A stretch of 24,282 nucleotides of DNA, from the NCBI GenBank assembly GCA_964633715.1, contig CAZWHQ010000054.1, forward strand, positions 1 through 24,282, read 5' to 3'. The stretch's first letter is position 1, and the number at the start of each line of letters is the position of its first letter. The stretch comes from JAUWVG01 sp964633715 (GTDB lineage: Bacteria > Acidobacteriota > Aminicenantia > Aminicenantales > Aminicenantaceae). The notes below the pieces were generated by a model that worked only from the letters and a program-made list of their open reading frames with translations, searched no databases and had not been told where the DNA came from. Position numbers and translations under genes: made by a program. Below, in pieces: positions 8,616 through 17,432 of the stretch.

Positions 8616-9117
8616 AGCAGCTATCGATGCACTCAGGCAGTGGGTCTTTGAGCCAATGGTGATTGACGATGAGCCAGTGGGCGTTATCTTCACTGTGACA
8701 ATCCAGTTCAAATTGGATGATGAAAAAAAGGATAAAGCCAAGATAGGTGGAGTTGAAGGAGGAGTTCAAGGGGGTGTTGAAGGAGGCGTTGAGGGAGGCG
8801 TTATTGGCGGAATTCAAGGTGAAATAGAAAAAGGAATTTTAATCCTCACGGAGGAGGAACGTCCCCAGCTCACAAAAAAAGTGGAACCAATTTATCCTGA
8901 ATCCGCCAAAAAAAATGGGATAAGCGGAGAGGCTGCCCTTCAAGTGATTGTGGATATTGACGGTCGGATTGAGAAAGTGAGAATTTTAAAATCTATCCCT
9001 GAACTCGACGATGCCGCTGTTGAAGCCCTTAAGCAGTGGATTTACGAACCTTATTTAGTTGATGGCAAGCCTGTTAAAGTGGCTTTTAAGGTTCAAATTA
9101 TATTCAAATTAAGATAA
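8578..9117 (+). pseudogene. TonB C-terminal domains with GGV-repeat linker (3' part of the M56-TonB gene)
   Basis: The 179-codon frame begins inside a first TonB C-terminal domain (RSIPALDKAAIDALRQWVFE then PVGVIFTVTIQFKL). It passes through a Gly-Gly-Val repeat linker (about residues 58-83, units GGVEGGVQGGV and similar) and ends with a complete second TonB domain. That domain holds PIYPESAKKNGISGEAALQV, VRILKSIPELDDAAVEALKQW and PVKVAFKVQIIFKLR. TonB domains of this kind normally sit in the periplasm behind a membrane anchor. Here the upstream frame has stop codons just before 8578 and there is no own signal or membrane segment, so any product would lack an anchor. The two domains share the same SIPxLDxAAxxALxQW pattern, pointing to internal duplication in the ancestor. 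Confidence 0.75.
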
Positions 9118-9171
9118 CCCTATTCTCATATGATTGGGATGCGGGTGTAAGTCATAGCAAAGAGCTGATAA

Positions 9172-9185
9172 AGTGGGCGCCCACT
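9172..9185. repeat. Perfect 14-base GC-rich palindrome
   Basis: AGTGGGCGCCCACT is a perfect palindrome in an otherwise AT-rich gap downstream of the TonB remnant. It has no loop, so it suits a protein-binding site better than a hairpin. There is no T-run after it. Its role is unknown. Confidence 0.4.
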
Positions 9186-9221
9186 GAGGCTCTTGAAGAA
9201 AATCACGCCTCATTCGGGGTC

Positions 9222-9252
9222 ATTTAGGGGACATCATACATCCTCAATTTTT
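9222..9252 (+). repeat. REP-like repeat (copy D)
   Basis: TTTAGGGGACATCATACATCC is followed by TCAATTTTTAAT. It resembles copy B in having the CATAC variant after GGGACAT. It overlaps the stop codon of the aspartyl-protease remnant at 9244. Confidence 0.6.
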
Positions 9253-9478
9253 AATCCCTGAATTTTGTTGTGTGGATACTATTTTTTCGAGATTGATCCT
9301 CTTCCTTTTATAATCAAAAATGACGTTAAAATTTTGAAAAAATTCAGTCCCGACTATACCTGCATATTTTGTTACAGCGAATAAACTGCCAGAGAAAGCA
9401 AGGTCCAAAGTTACGCTGGAAACTAAAGCATTCACTTCAATTTCAATTTCTTTCCTCTTGGATTTGTGACAAAGTCCT
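9244..9478 (-). pseudogene. C-terminal remnant of a retropepsin-like aspartyl protease
   Basis: The only recognisable part reads TLDLAFSGSLFAVTKYAGIVGTEFF (shown here as a motif run around residues 10-34 of the 63-residue frame), then NVIFDYKRKRINLE. GIVGTEFFQNF followed by an FDYxxKRI strand is the usual C-terminal signature of bacterial clan-AA aspartyl proteases. The catalytic DTG motif and the whole N-terminal half are missing. In this frame the reading extends upstream only to a stop near 9478, close to the start of the universal-stress gene on the other strand. It is a 3' scar. Confidence 0.6.
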
Positions 9479-9492
9479 GATTAAAAAAGAAC

Positions 9493-10209
9493 ATGAAGAT
9501 CTTTCTACTGAAATCTATCGCAAAAAAAACCCGGCATTACAAAATATTGGTCCCTCTGGCGAATCCAACCCGAGTGGTGCCACTTATGCATTTGGCTGGC
9601 AAAATCGCGCAGTCCATCATGACCAAAGCCCAGAAAATCGCTTTTGATCTACATGTGCCGCACTCCTTTTTGATGAAAGTCGGTCGTTCCATATCAGGAG
9701 AGATCGTTCAAGTGGCCAAAGAGAACGGATGTCAATTAATTTTGCTTGGCTATAAAATGGACGAGGATCCACTTAAAAACAGCGTCATCCACCGTGTCAT
9801 CAACAGGCAGCCCTGTGATGTGGTCATTCTCAAAAGTGATTCAGAGGAGAATGAGGTCACTTTTTTGAGAATTTTGGCTGAGGATTCAGGACAGGTCGTG
9901 TTGAAAAAAACAGATGAAGCGCTCAAACGAACAGTAAAAATGTACAATATTCAAGGCGCGAGAACTGAAGTCCTGAAGCATTCACGAATTGCAGAAGCGA
10001 TAGCTGAAATCTCCGGTCAACATGATTTTCTTATTTTGGGAATGAGGAAGGGGGCCTGGTTGAAGTCGTTTTTCTTCGGATTGATTGCCCAGCAGATCAC
10101 TGGGCAGGTCCGCTGCCCTACGCTGTTGACAAAAACCAAGTCCACGTCTCGATCGGGTTTTATAAAAGGTTCCGATTCTTCAGAAGACGATTCCTGTGCA
10201 CTGGATTGA
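9493..10209 (+). CDS. Tandem universal stress protein (UspA) with shortened domains, probably degraded
   Basis: The 238-residue frame holds two UspA-like halves. Half 1 starts HYKILVPLANPTRVVPLMHL and ends GCQLILLGYKMDEDPLKNSV with RQPCDVVILK. Half 2 ends HDFLILGMRKGAWLKSFFFG with VRCPTLLTK. UspA domains are normally about 140 residues and nucleotide-binding. Here half 1 jumps from helix 1 (HLAGKIAQSI) to a late helix, and half 2 lacks its first strand and helix. Both look like in-frame losses of 25-35 residues each. Paired domains like these often form the cytoplasmic tail of an APC-type transporter. No transporter is left here, and a stop lies just before the start. There is no clear ribosome-binding site. 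The Usp identity is good; activity is doubtful. Confidence 0.65.
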   Translation: MKIFLLKSIAKKTRHYKILVPLANPTRVVPLMHLAGKIAQSIMTKAQKIAFDLHVPHSFLMKVGRSISGEIVQVAKENGCQLILLGYKMDEDPLKNSVIHRVINRQPCDVVILKSDSEENEVTFLRILAEDSGQVVLKKTDEALKRTVKMYNIQGARTEVLKHSRIAEAIAEISGQHDFLILGMRKGAWLKSFFFGLIAQQITGQVRCPTLLTKTKSTSRSGFIKGSDSSEDDSCALD

Positions 10210-10306
10210 CGAATTCATCACTTTTCCTTTCTTTTTCAACTATTCAATTTCTTTACTATTTTAAAATTTTTATATAGTATGGCATTAAAAAAAATCGGAG
10301 GAAACA

Positions 10307-12997
10307 ATGAACAATTTTAAACGTCTTCCAATCTATGTTGTTATGATTTTTGTTGCCCTATTTTCAACAACAATTTGCCTTGGACAAGTGACTCCCCCAG
10401 AAGAATTTTTGGGATTTAAACCCGGAGCAGACTTTCATCTGGCAAATTATGAACAGGCCATAGGCTATTTCGAAAAAATTGCCTCCCAATCGGGGAGAAT
10501 GCTGGTCATGGATATGGGCCCCACCTCTATGGGGAGAAGGATGAAATATGCTGTCATTTCTTCTGAAGACAATATTGCCAAGTTGGATTATTATAAAGAA
10601 ATCAATAAAAAACTATCCCTTTCGAGGGGTGTATTGGACGAAGAAGCAAAAAAACTGGCCAACGAAGGAAAGGCTGTTGTCTGGATAGACAGTGGCCTGC
10701 ATGCCTCAGAGTGTTCCCCAGCCCAACAGGCCATCCAATTGGCCTACGATATTGTCACAGGAGAAGACCGCTCAACCCGATTAATCAGAGACAACATTAT
10801 TTTCCTTCTTGTTTTTGCCAATCCTGATGGATTGACCCTTGTCTCAAATTGGTACATGGGCAATGTCGGAACCAAGTATGAAATGAGCCGCATGCCCGAG
10901 CTCTACCAGAAGTATGCCGGACATGACAATAATCGCGACTCATTCATCGCTAATCTCCAAGAAATTAAGAATATGAACAGAGCGACCTGTAAAGAGTGGT
11001 TCCCGGAAATCCTGTATAACCAACACGAAACCGCCCCATTCCCAGCCCGAATCTGGATCCCGCCCGAGTCCGAACCTATGAATCCTAATCTACACCCGAT
11101 TATTGTCCGATGGAAAAACCTGATAGGGGCTGCAATGGGGAAAGCTTTTGAGGAAGCTAACCAACCCGGTGCGATTTCCCGTATTAACTTTGACAGCTGG
11201 TATCCCGGTTACGTCACCCAGTTTGTGGACGGACACAATATCCCATCTATTTTAACCGAAACAGCTAATTTCAGATACGCTACTCCAAATTTTTATTCCA
11301 TCAGTGAATTCCCTGAACGCTACAGAGATCTGACTAGAGGTGTCTTTTATCCCAATCCATGGGAAGGCGGATGGTGGCGCTTGGGTGATGCCGTAGCCTA
11401 CGATCTTACCGCCTCAAAAGCAGTGCTGGAAGTTGGCGCTAAATATAAATATGAATTTTTGTACAATAAATGGCGTGTAGCCAAAGATGTGATTGAACAG
11501 TATCAAAATGAACCTCCATATGGATGGATAATTCCCCGAGACCAAAAAGATGAGCACACCACCACGTTGATGATCAACCGATTTATCCTCAACGGCATAG
11601 AGGTCTATATTGCTGATGAAGATTTTTCTCACAATGGAATCGATTATGCGAAAGGGACCTATCTTATTCCCACCTCACAACCTTTTGGATTGTTTACCAG
11701 AAATATGATGGAAAAGCAGGACTATCCTGACCTCAAAAAGTATTCTCATCTCTGGCAGGGGATTGTCGGGACGGCCTCGCTCGGAGAAGAACCTTTAAGA
11801 GCCTATGACGGGGCAGGGTGGACTCTTCCCATTCAGATGGGGGTGGAATATTTTGAAATGAGCAAGCCCTTAGCTGTTCCAAAAACTCAAATCACGGAAA
11901 CAGAGCCTTCACCTGGTACGGTTAGCGGAAGTGGAACTTTATATGCCTTTTCCCATGCGGACAATGCCAGTTTTATCGCTGTTAACAAGATCCTTAAAGC
12001 CGGAGGAAAAGTCAGCTGCGCTCTTGCAGAATTTACTGTTGGAGGGAAAACATACCCTGCCGGGACTTTTATTGTAGAGGCCAACAGTCTTGGGATGAGC
12101 AAACTCAAGGAGATTGCAGCCCAAACACAGACAAAAATGGTGGGGGGAAGAATTAGCGTAAAAACAAAACCTCTCCGCAACAACAGAATAGCTCTCTATA
12201 AATCATGGACAGCTAGTATGGATGCAGGGTGGATTTCCTATGTTTTTGATCAATATGAATTTGAATTCAACTTCCTCACAGATGCCGAAATAAAAGCCGG
12301 AAGCCTCAGAGAGCGTTTTGATGTCATTGTTCTAGCAGATCAGGGTTCCAGATCCATCATCAACGGAAATTCAAAAGGCACAATTCATCCAGATTATGTG
12401 GGCGGTATAACAAGGGATGGAGTGGAGAACATCAAAAAATTCGTTAAGGAAGGCGGCGTGCTTGTTTGCAACAAAGGTTCTTCATCTTTTGCGCTCCAGG
12501 AGTTTAGGCTTCCATTTAAGAATGCCCTGACCGGTGTAAAATCCGAGGAATTTAGCTGTCCGGGATCCATACTGAAAATGAATTATAAAACAGACCATCC
12601 CTTGGCATTTGGTTTTCAAGAAGAAGGTGTCATGTATTTTTCAAGAAGCATGGCCTTTGAATATGAGACAGAGCCAACAACACCAGAAGTGAAAAAATCG
12701 CCTCCGGAAAAGAAAATGGGTACGGAAACTCAGGCTCCTTCAGAGAAAAAAAGCGCTCCAGAAAAGAAATATGTTCAGGCAAAAGCAAAGGTCACTTATA
12801 AAGTTGTTGCGGATTTCCCTGATGAATCTCTGCTTTTAAGCGGATGGATTTTAGGAGATGAACTGCTGAGAAAAAAATCGGCTGTTTTGGATATCGACTT
12901 TGAAAAAGGGAAATTGATCTTGTTCGGTTTTAATGTACACAACCGTGCCCAGTCCTACTCCACCTTCAAACTCCTGTTCAACTCACTTTTGTATTAG
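10307..12997 (+). CDS. Secreted M14 family zinc carboxypeptidase, large form
   Basis: The 896-residue protein has a signal peptide (residues 1-26, ending ICLGQ) and an M14 peptidase domain (about 45-390). Zinc ligands are visible: His132 and Glu135 in SGLHASECS and His240 in NQHETAPF. Asn-Asn-Arg at 208-210 is the likely substrate-carboxylate site, and ILTETANF lies where the catalytic Glu is expected. A long C-terminal part (about 400-896) includes a region that may be amidotransferase-like (VLADQGSRS, GGVLVCNKGSSSF) and a charged Pro/Glu/Lys linker near 790-830. Family members release C-terminal residues from peptides or cell-wall peptides. ATCGGAGGAAACA supplies a strong ribosome-binding site. 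The 3' end overlaps the response-regulator gene on the opposite strand by 15 bases. It appears intact, and substrate is unknown. Confidence 0.9.
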   Translation: MNNFKRLPIYVVMIFVALFSTTICLGQVTPPEEFLGFKPGADFHLANYEQAIGYFEKIASQSGRMLVMDMGPTSMGRRMKYAVISSEDNIAKLDYYKEINKKLSLSRGVLDEEAKKLANEGKAVVWIDSGLHASECSPAQQAIQLAYDIVTGEDRSTRLIRDNIIFLLVFANPDGLTLVSNWYMGNVGTKYEMSRMPELYQKYAGHDNNRDSFIANLQEIKNMNRATCKEWFPEILYNQHETAPFPARIWIPPESEPMNPNLHPIIVRWKNLIGAAMGKAFEEANQPGAISRINFDSWYPGYVTQFVDGHNIPSILTETANFRYATPNFYSISEFPERYRDLTRGVFYPNPWEGGWWRLGDAVAYDLTASKAVLEVGAKYKYEFLYNKWRVAKDVIEQYQNEPPYGWIIPRDQKDEHTTTLMINRFILNGIEVYIADEDFSHNGIDYAKGTYLIPTSQPFGLFTRNMMEKQDYPDLKKYSHLWQGIVGTASLGEEPLRAYDGAGWTLPIQMGVEYFEMSKPLAVPKTQITETEPSPGTVSGSGTLYAFSHADNASFIAVNKILKAGGKVSCALAEFTVGGKTYPAGTFIVEANSLGMSKLKEIAAQTQTKMVGGRISVKTKPLRNNRIALYKSWTASMDAGWISYVFDQYEFEFNFLTDAEIKAGSLRERFDVIVLADQGSRSIINGNSKGTIHPDYVGGITRDGVENIKKFVKEGGVLVCNKGSSSFALQEFRLPFKNALTGVKSEEFSCPGSILKMNYKTDHPLAFGFQEEGVMYFSRSMAFEYETEPTTPEVKKSPPEKKMGTETQAPSEKKSAPEKKYVQAKAKVTYKVVADFPDESLLLSGWILGDELLRKKSAVLDIDFEKGKLILFGFNVHNRAQSYSTFKLLFNSLLY

Positions 12998-13735
12998 TTC
13001 CATAAGGCGCTGATAGCCCGAGCGGCTGATAGGGAGTGTTTTTCCATCCTTAAGCACAGCGATCTTGCTGTCCTTGGTATAGGGTTCTATTTTGCTCAGA
13101 TAATCGATATTGAGAAGATAAGAGCGGTGGATACAGACAAACCGCCGGCCGTCTAAACGTTTCCCTAATCCAGAAAGGGTCTCCTTTTTGAGAAATGATC
13201 TTTCTTTTCTAAACAGCTCGACATAGTCGTCCTGAGCCTCAATATAATAAATATCCTCTACTGGAAGGATGTGTATTTGATTGCGGTCCCGCACCAATAT
13301 CCGTTCTAAAGGGGTATGGATCTGTTGGTGTTCTAACATAAATGCGGCCACAGGCTGTGCCTGAGACTCTCTCAGGCGATTTTCGACCCTCTTTAGGGTT
13401 TTCTCCAGTCTTTCCTTTTTAACGGGCTTGAGAATGTAATCAAGGGCATGGGCTTCAAAGGCTTTCAGCGCATATTCATTGTAAGCTGTCACAAAAACAA
13501 TAAATGGAGGATTTTCGAGGAGCTCCAGCACGTCAAAACCATCAAGTTTTGGCATCTGTATATCCAAAAAAACCACTTCTGGCTTTTCCTGATTGATTTT
13601 TTTGACCGCCTCAAATCCATCGGCACATTCGCCAATAATTTCTATCTCCGGAAATTCAGCCAGTGCCAAGGCCATAGCTTTCCGGGCAAGCGGTTCATCA
13701 TCGACAATCAATACACGTCTTTTACTCATTTTCAT
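12983..13735 (-). CDS. LytTR-family response regulator
   Basis: The 250-residue protein has a receiver domain (about 6-120) with acidic pocket Asp12-Asp13, phospho-acceptor Asp58 in VVFLDIQMP, Thr in FVTAYNEYA and Lys in LDYILKPVKK. A LytTR DNA-binding domain follows (about 145-248; ILVRDRNQIHILPVEDIYYI, FVCIHRSYLLN). Its start overlaps the end of the histidine-kinase gene by 14 bases (ATG at 13735; ATG at 13729 is an alternative), so the two are translationally coupled. This is the output arm of the LiaF-like/LytS-like/LytTR operon at 12983-15504. LytTR regulators usually bind pairs of direct repeats upstream of envelope genes. No target site is evident nearby. Confidence 0.92.
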   Translation of the reverse strand: MKMSKRRVLIVDDEPLARKAMALALAEFPEIEIIGECADGFEAVKKINQEKPEVVFLDIQMPKLDGFDVLELLENPPFIVFVTAYNEYALKAFEAHALDYILKPVKKERLEKTLKRVENRLRESQAQPVAAFMLEHQQIHTPLERILVRDRNQIHILPVEDIYYIEAQDDYVELFRKERSFLKKETLSGLGKRLDGRRFVCIHRSYLLNIDYLSKIEPYTKDSKIAVLKDGKTLPISRSGYQRLMELIQK

Positions 13736-14792
13736 CTCGGAGATCCAGTGGCAAGCGGAGAGAAACAGAAAATATATTGTCTTCTTTTCTCACAACCACA
13801 GCCGATCTGTCTTTATACACATTGGCCAGGCGTTTTTTTAATCCTTTGAGACCATGACCACTTCCCTTGACAATCCGGTTTTTTGGATCATAGGAGTTTT
13901 GAACATCAATTAAAAGCCAATCCGTCATTTTCTGAATCTTGAGAAACAGGGTTTTCTTCTCAAGTGATTGCTGGAACGCATGTTTCACAGCATTTTCTAT
14001 AAGGGGAAGCAGCGTAAATGGAGGAAGATTCTCCTCAAGCACTTCAGGCTTAACATTAAAGTCAAGTTTAAGGCGCTCTCCCAGTCTGATTTTTTCAATG
14101 TTCAAATAGTTATTTATATTTTCGAGTTCATCTTTAACTCGTACCCAGTCCTGTTGGCTGTAATCCAGACTGTAGCGTAAAAAATCAGACAGTTGGAGGC
14201 ACATCTGATGGGCTTTTTCAGGTGATGTCTGTGTTAGAGTGCTCAAGGCCGTCATGCTGTTGAATAAAAAATGTGGATGGATAGAGGTTTTAAGCGACAT
14301 CAGTTCAGCGCGGCTGGCATCGAGGCGATTTTTCATGGCCTGCTGCTCGGTTTTGCGGCTTTTTTCTAATGTGAGAATGAAATAGTAGATCAGACTGAAA
14401 AGAGAATATAAAAACAATCCTGTGCCTAATAAAAGCGGGAAGGCTTCACTGAAACGCACTCTCCAGACTTCGGTTTTAGTTGCTGCATCGAGGATTTCAC
14501 TGTACATACCTGAAAACAACAACCAAATCGATATCAATAGGGCCACTGAAAATCCGTGCCGGACGATAAATCGAACCGTGCTGTATTTCTCAAGCGAGAT
14601 CGCCTTGCAGGGAAACCATAACGAAAGGATCACAAATAATTGCAGCACCATGGCCGGTCCAACAAGAATTAAAGAGTCGAGGAAGGAGAGACCGCTCAAT
14701 CCTTTTTCAAGCAGCACAACACAAAGAACAATGGGGCTCCAGAAGAGCCCCATCAGCCCTATCAACCATGGTGATTTCAAAAATGGATGCAT
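13722..14792 (-). CDS. LytS/YehU-type sensor histidine kinase
   Basis: The 356-residue protein has four likely membrane helices in the first 140 residues, with little periplasmic sequence, so it may sense the membrane itself or a partner. The His_kinase domain (PF06580 type) shows SIHPHFLFNSMTALSTL, with phospho-His174. It is followed by a HATPase domain with N-box LLPLIENAVKHAF (about 256-268) and G-box GSGHGLKGLKKRL. It phosphorylates the LytTR regulator encoded directly downstream with a 14-base overlap. The LiaF-like gene ends 1-2 bases before its start. All kinase motifs are present. Confidence 0.92.
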   Translation of the reverse strand: MHPFLKSPWLIGLMGLFWSPIVLCVVLLEKGLSGLSFLDSLILVGPAMVLQLFVILSLWFPCKAISLEKYSTVRFIVRHGFSVALLISIWLLFSGMYSEILDAATKTEVWRVRFSEAFPLLLGTGLFLYSLFSLIYYFILTLEKSRKTEQQAMKNRLDASRAELMSLKTSIHPHFLFNSMTALSTLTQTSPEKAHQMCLQLSDFLRYSLDYSQQDWVRVKDELENINNYLNIEKIRLGERLKLDFNVKPEVLEENLPPFTLLPLIENAVKHAFQQSLEKKTLFLKIQKMTDWLLIDVQNSYDPKNRIVKGSGHGLKGLKKRLANVYKDRSAVVVRKEDNIFSVSLRLPLDLRDENE

Positions 14793-14793
14793 A

Positions 14794-15504
14794 TCAGTTT
14801 TTAATCTCCACTCCTCCCATAATGGCCGTGCCTTTGATTGTCAATCTTTTGGTTGCATGACCAGGGCGTGAATCCTTGTTGTTTTCAGCATGAAAAGAAG
14901 TTTTGTTGTCCATGCTGCCAAGTAGAGGAGTGCCCTGAACATTGACTTCCCAGCTCGTAGGAACTTTTATTTCAATTCCACCCATAATTGTGAACGCATC
15001 GATTACGATTTCAGTCTCTTGCATATCGGCTTCTCTTAAATCGATCGTACCACCGCCCATAAAGGCTGTGATTTTTCCGCCCTTCAGGTTTTTAGTGTTA
15101 AACTTAAAATCTCCCCCTCCAAGTATAAAGGATAGATTAATAAAATCTTTTGAAGACGGAGCCTTACCAAATCCCCAAAATGCATTTTTTAGGATCAAGA
15201 TACCCACGAGAATCAATATAACAGGCCAAAAATCAAAAAAACCATAGGGAATGATAGCCAAATTGGACAGCAAAAACAACACACCGATGATGATCAGAAT
15301 CCATCCGCCTAATGACTGACCGGTATCCCTTGTCCGGGAGATTTGGCTTAAGCCGATCAGGATAAGAACAACAGGCCAAAGTTCCCAAAAATTGAACGAT
15401 ATAGGAACTCCCAAATTTTCCAAGAGGAACAACACTCCAATAGCGATAATGAAGAGTGCAATAATAACTCTTGTATCGAAGTAAACTTTGCCTTTTTTTT
15501 CCAT
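14794..15504 (-). CDS. LiaF-like membrane protein (cell-envelope stress response)
   Basis: The 236-residue protein has four hydrophobic segments in two repeats (VIIALFIIAIGVLFLLENL with FWELWPVVLILIGL; ILIIIGVLFLLSNL with FFDFWPVILILVGI). The repeated FWxxWPV/FWPV motif is the DUF5668-type signature. A C-terminal beta-helix-like domain (about 125-236) follows with MGGG and IMGGIEI repeats, as in LiaF/VraT. In Firmicutes, LiaF holds the LiaS kinase off until cell-wall stress. Here the partner is a LytS/LytTR pair rather than LiaSR. I start at ATG 15504 because GGAGGACAAA immediately precedes it; an in-frame ATG at 15519 lies upstream of that ribosome-binding site. It is first in the three-gene operon. 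The family call is good; the role as kinase repressor is inferred. Confidence 0.85.
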   Translation of the reverse strand: MEKKGKVYFDTRVIIALFIIAIGVLFLLENLGVPISFNFWELWPVVLILIGLSQISRTRDTGQSLGGWILIIIGVLFLLSNLAIIPYGFFDFWPVILILVGILILKNAFWGFGKAPSSKDFINLSFILGGGDFKFNTKNLKGGKITAFMGGGTIDLREADMQETEIVIDAFTIMGGIEIKVPTSWEVNVQGTPLLGSMDNKTSFHAENNKDSRPGHATKRLTIKGTAIMGGVEIKN

Positions 15505-15556
15505 TTTGTCCTCCAACATTTTAATTTCGTGAGTTTTGGTTCACATTCACAAGATA

Positions 15557-15584
15557 AATGCCTTGCTGCAAATATCAAAGCTTT
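15557..15584 (-). promoter_or_regulatory. Candidate promoter of the LiaF-like/LytS/LytTR operon
   Basis: On the minus strand, TTGATA, a 16-base spacer and TATCTT lie roughly 55-80 bases upstream of the operon start. Spacing and sequence are acceptable for a housekeeping promoter. No LytTR direct-repeat pair was seen nearby. Confidence 0.35.
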
Positions 15585-15621
15585 TTTCGGCGAATACCCA
15601 TCCTGAGTCGGTCAACGACAG

Positions 15622-15650
15622 CTCCCTCTAATTACCTCTAATTAAGGCTT
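15622..15650 (-). repeat. REP-like repeat (copy E)
   Basis: On the plus strand it reads CTCCCTCTAATTACCTCTAA, then TTAAGG. The minus strand has two AATTAG units followed by GAGGGAGC, a variant of the GGGACATC core. It abuts the stop codon of the permease remnant. Confidence 0.6.
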
Positions 15651-17316
15651 TATTCATACTTGAGGGCTTCGGCAGGATTGGCAAAAGCCGCCTTAATCGA
15701 CTGGTAGCTGACAGTTAAAAGGGCAATAGCAACTGCCAGAAATGCCGAAACAGCCAAAATTCCTACACTGACATTGATGCGATAAGCAAAATTCTTCAAC
15801 CATACGTTCATTGCGATGTAGACCACAGGCCATGCGATCAGATTGGCAAGCAAAACCCACTTAACGATTTCCTTAGAAAGAAGAAGAACGATCTCTCCAG
15901 CAGTGGCTCCCATCACTTTCCTGACACCGATTTCCTTGGTTTTCTGTTCCGTAGTAAAGGAAACAAGTCCAAAAAGTCCCAAACAGGCAATTGCGACTCC
16001 AAGCAGGGTAAAAACAGTGAACATTCTCCCGACTCGGTCTTCTGATTGATACTCTTTTTCAAAATTAGAATCGAGAAAGAAGTACTCGAAGGGATAACCG
16101 GGAAATATTCCCTCCCACTGTTTCTTCGCAAATGCCAGAGTTTCAGGTAAATTTTCCGTATTCAAGCTCAGTGTGATCACTTCAAAACTATCGGGTTCCC
16201 AGAATAGGGCTAGGGGTTCAATATCTGTCTGAAGCCCTTGATAGTGAAAATTATCAATGACACCTATCACTTCACCCGAGACAAGGCTTTCGAGCTGTTT
16301 GCCCAGTGCTTCCTCTGGTGACCAGCCAAATTCTGCTGCAGCACTCCTGTTGATGATCATTGCGTCCTCTTTATCGGTCGAAAACTCACGGCTGAACTCT
16401 CTGCCGGCTACTAACCTGATATTGTATTCCTTAATAAAATCAGGCCCAATATAAAGGTGATTTAATACACGGCTGTCTTGTTCTCCTTCTCCAGCCAGAT
16501 CTGTATCCCAACGACCCAATCGCTCACCGAGGACATGGGAGGAGACCGCAGCTCCAGAAATGGAGGGATGCTGCATAAATGAAGCTTTTACAGTCTCGTA
16601 ATTTTCTTCTATCGATAATATGCCCCGAACTGGAATAATGAGCTTTTGTTCTTTGTCGAATCCGAGGTACTGGTTTTTCATGAAGCTGATCTGACGGAAC
16701 ATCACCAGCGTTCCAGCGATAAGTGCAATCGAAATGGCAAACTGGCAAACCACCAATATCTTGCGCATGGATGAGCCTTTCTTTCCTGGGAGAATATTCA
16801 CTTTTAGAACTTTGGCAGGTTGAAACATGGAGAGATAAAATGCGGGATACGCGCTGGCTACCAGGCTAATGAATACAGCAGTAAGAACCATGAATAAAAC
16901 AACAGGTAAGCGCATTAGATCGGACTCGGCAAAAGATTTTCCCGCTATTGTGTTGACAAGAGGCAAGACCAAACTGACAAAAACTAATGCACAGAAAAGT
17001 GCCAGTACTATGATTACCGATGATTCACTCATAAACTGCCTTATCAGCTGACGGCGATTTGCTCCGACAACCTTTCGGACTCCCACCTCTTTGGCTCGTT
17101 TTGTCGCTCGAGCCGTACTCAAATTGATGAAATTCATGCAGGCTATTAACAGCACAAACAACCCGATCGCAGAAAAAAGATAGAGATAAAGGGGATTCAT
17201 TCCTGGTTCAGCTTCATTTCTCAGATGGGAAAAAATGTGAATATCCTTTTTATGAATGTGAAGCCTTTTTGACGGGAAAAATGCCGAACAGCTGTTTTTA
17301 AATAGTTCTTAATCAT
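15650..17316 (-). pseudogene. FtsX/MacB-type ABC transporter permease with large internal deletion
   Basis: The true start is ATG 17316 after GGAGCAGAAAG, giving MIKNYLKTAVRHFSRQKGFT, the classic N-terminus of this permease family. After about 22 codons the frame is lost. Another frame continues with KKDIHIFSHLRNEAEPG and runs to 15650; its first ATG is at 17200, leaving a 516-residue frame. That part keeps membrane helices, the FtsX region with NLSTARATKRAKEVGVRKVVGA, a second periplasmic domain (DFIKEYNIRLVAGREFS) and a final FtsX region with EQKTKEIGVRKVMGATAGEI. Members are usually near 800 residues. The missing part (roughly 250 codons) is the first membrane helix and first periplasmic domain. 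These permeases work with a LolD-type ATPase, which is absent here. The join lies near 17245-17260. Confidence 0.8.
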
Positions 17317-17365
17317 CTTTCTGCTCCAAACAAATGTTTTTTGTCTTCATCAAAATTTATATTTT

Positions 17366-17380
17366 GCAAGAACTATGCCA
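17366..17380 (-). promoter_or_regulatory. Sigma-54-type promoter of permease gene 1
   Basis: On the minus strand TGGCATAGTTCTTGC matches TGGCAC-N5-TTGC in all but one base, with exact GG-to-GC spacing. It lies 50 bases upstream of the ATG at 17316. See the matching copy at 20475-20489. Confidence 0.6.
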
Positions 17381-17432
17381 ATTCGCACCTTAGGGATATT
17401 TCATAAGAGGAAAGCAATAAAATGTACATTTG

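Noticed and set aside
9133..9226. Short open frame (about 30 codons, ...SHSKELIKWAPTEALEENH...) after the TonB remnant
   Set aside because: It has no start codon, ribosome-binding site or recognised family; it could be a further gene scrap but cannot be supported.
10252..10278. Promoter TTTACT/TATAGT before the M14 gene
   Set aside because: The spacer is only 15 bases and both elements are weak in a very AT-rich stretch.
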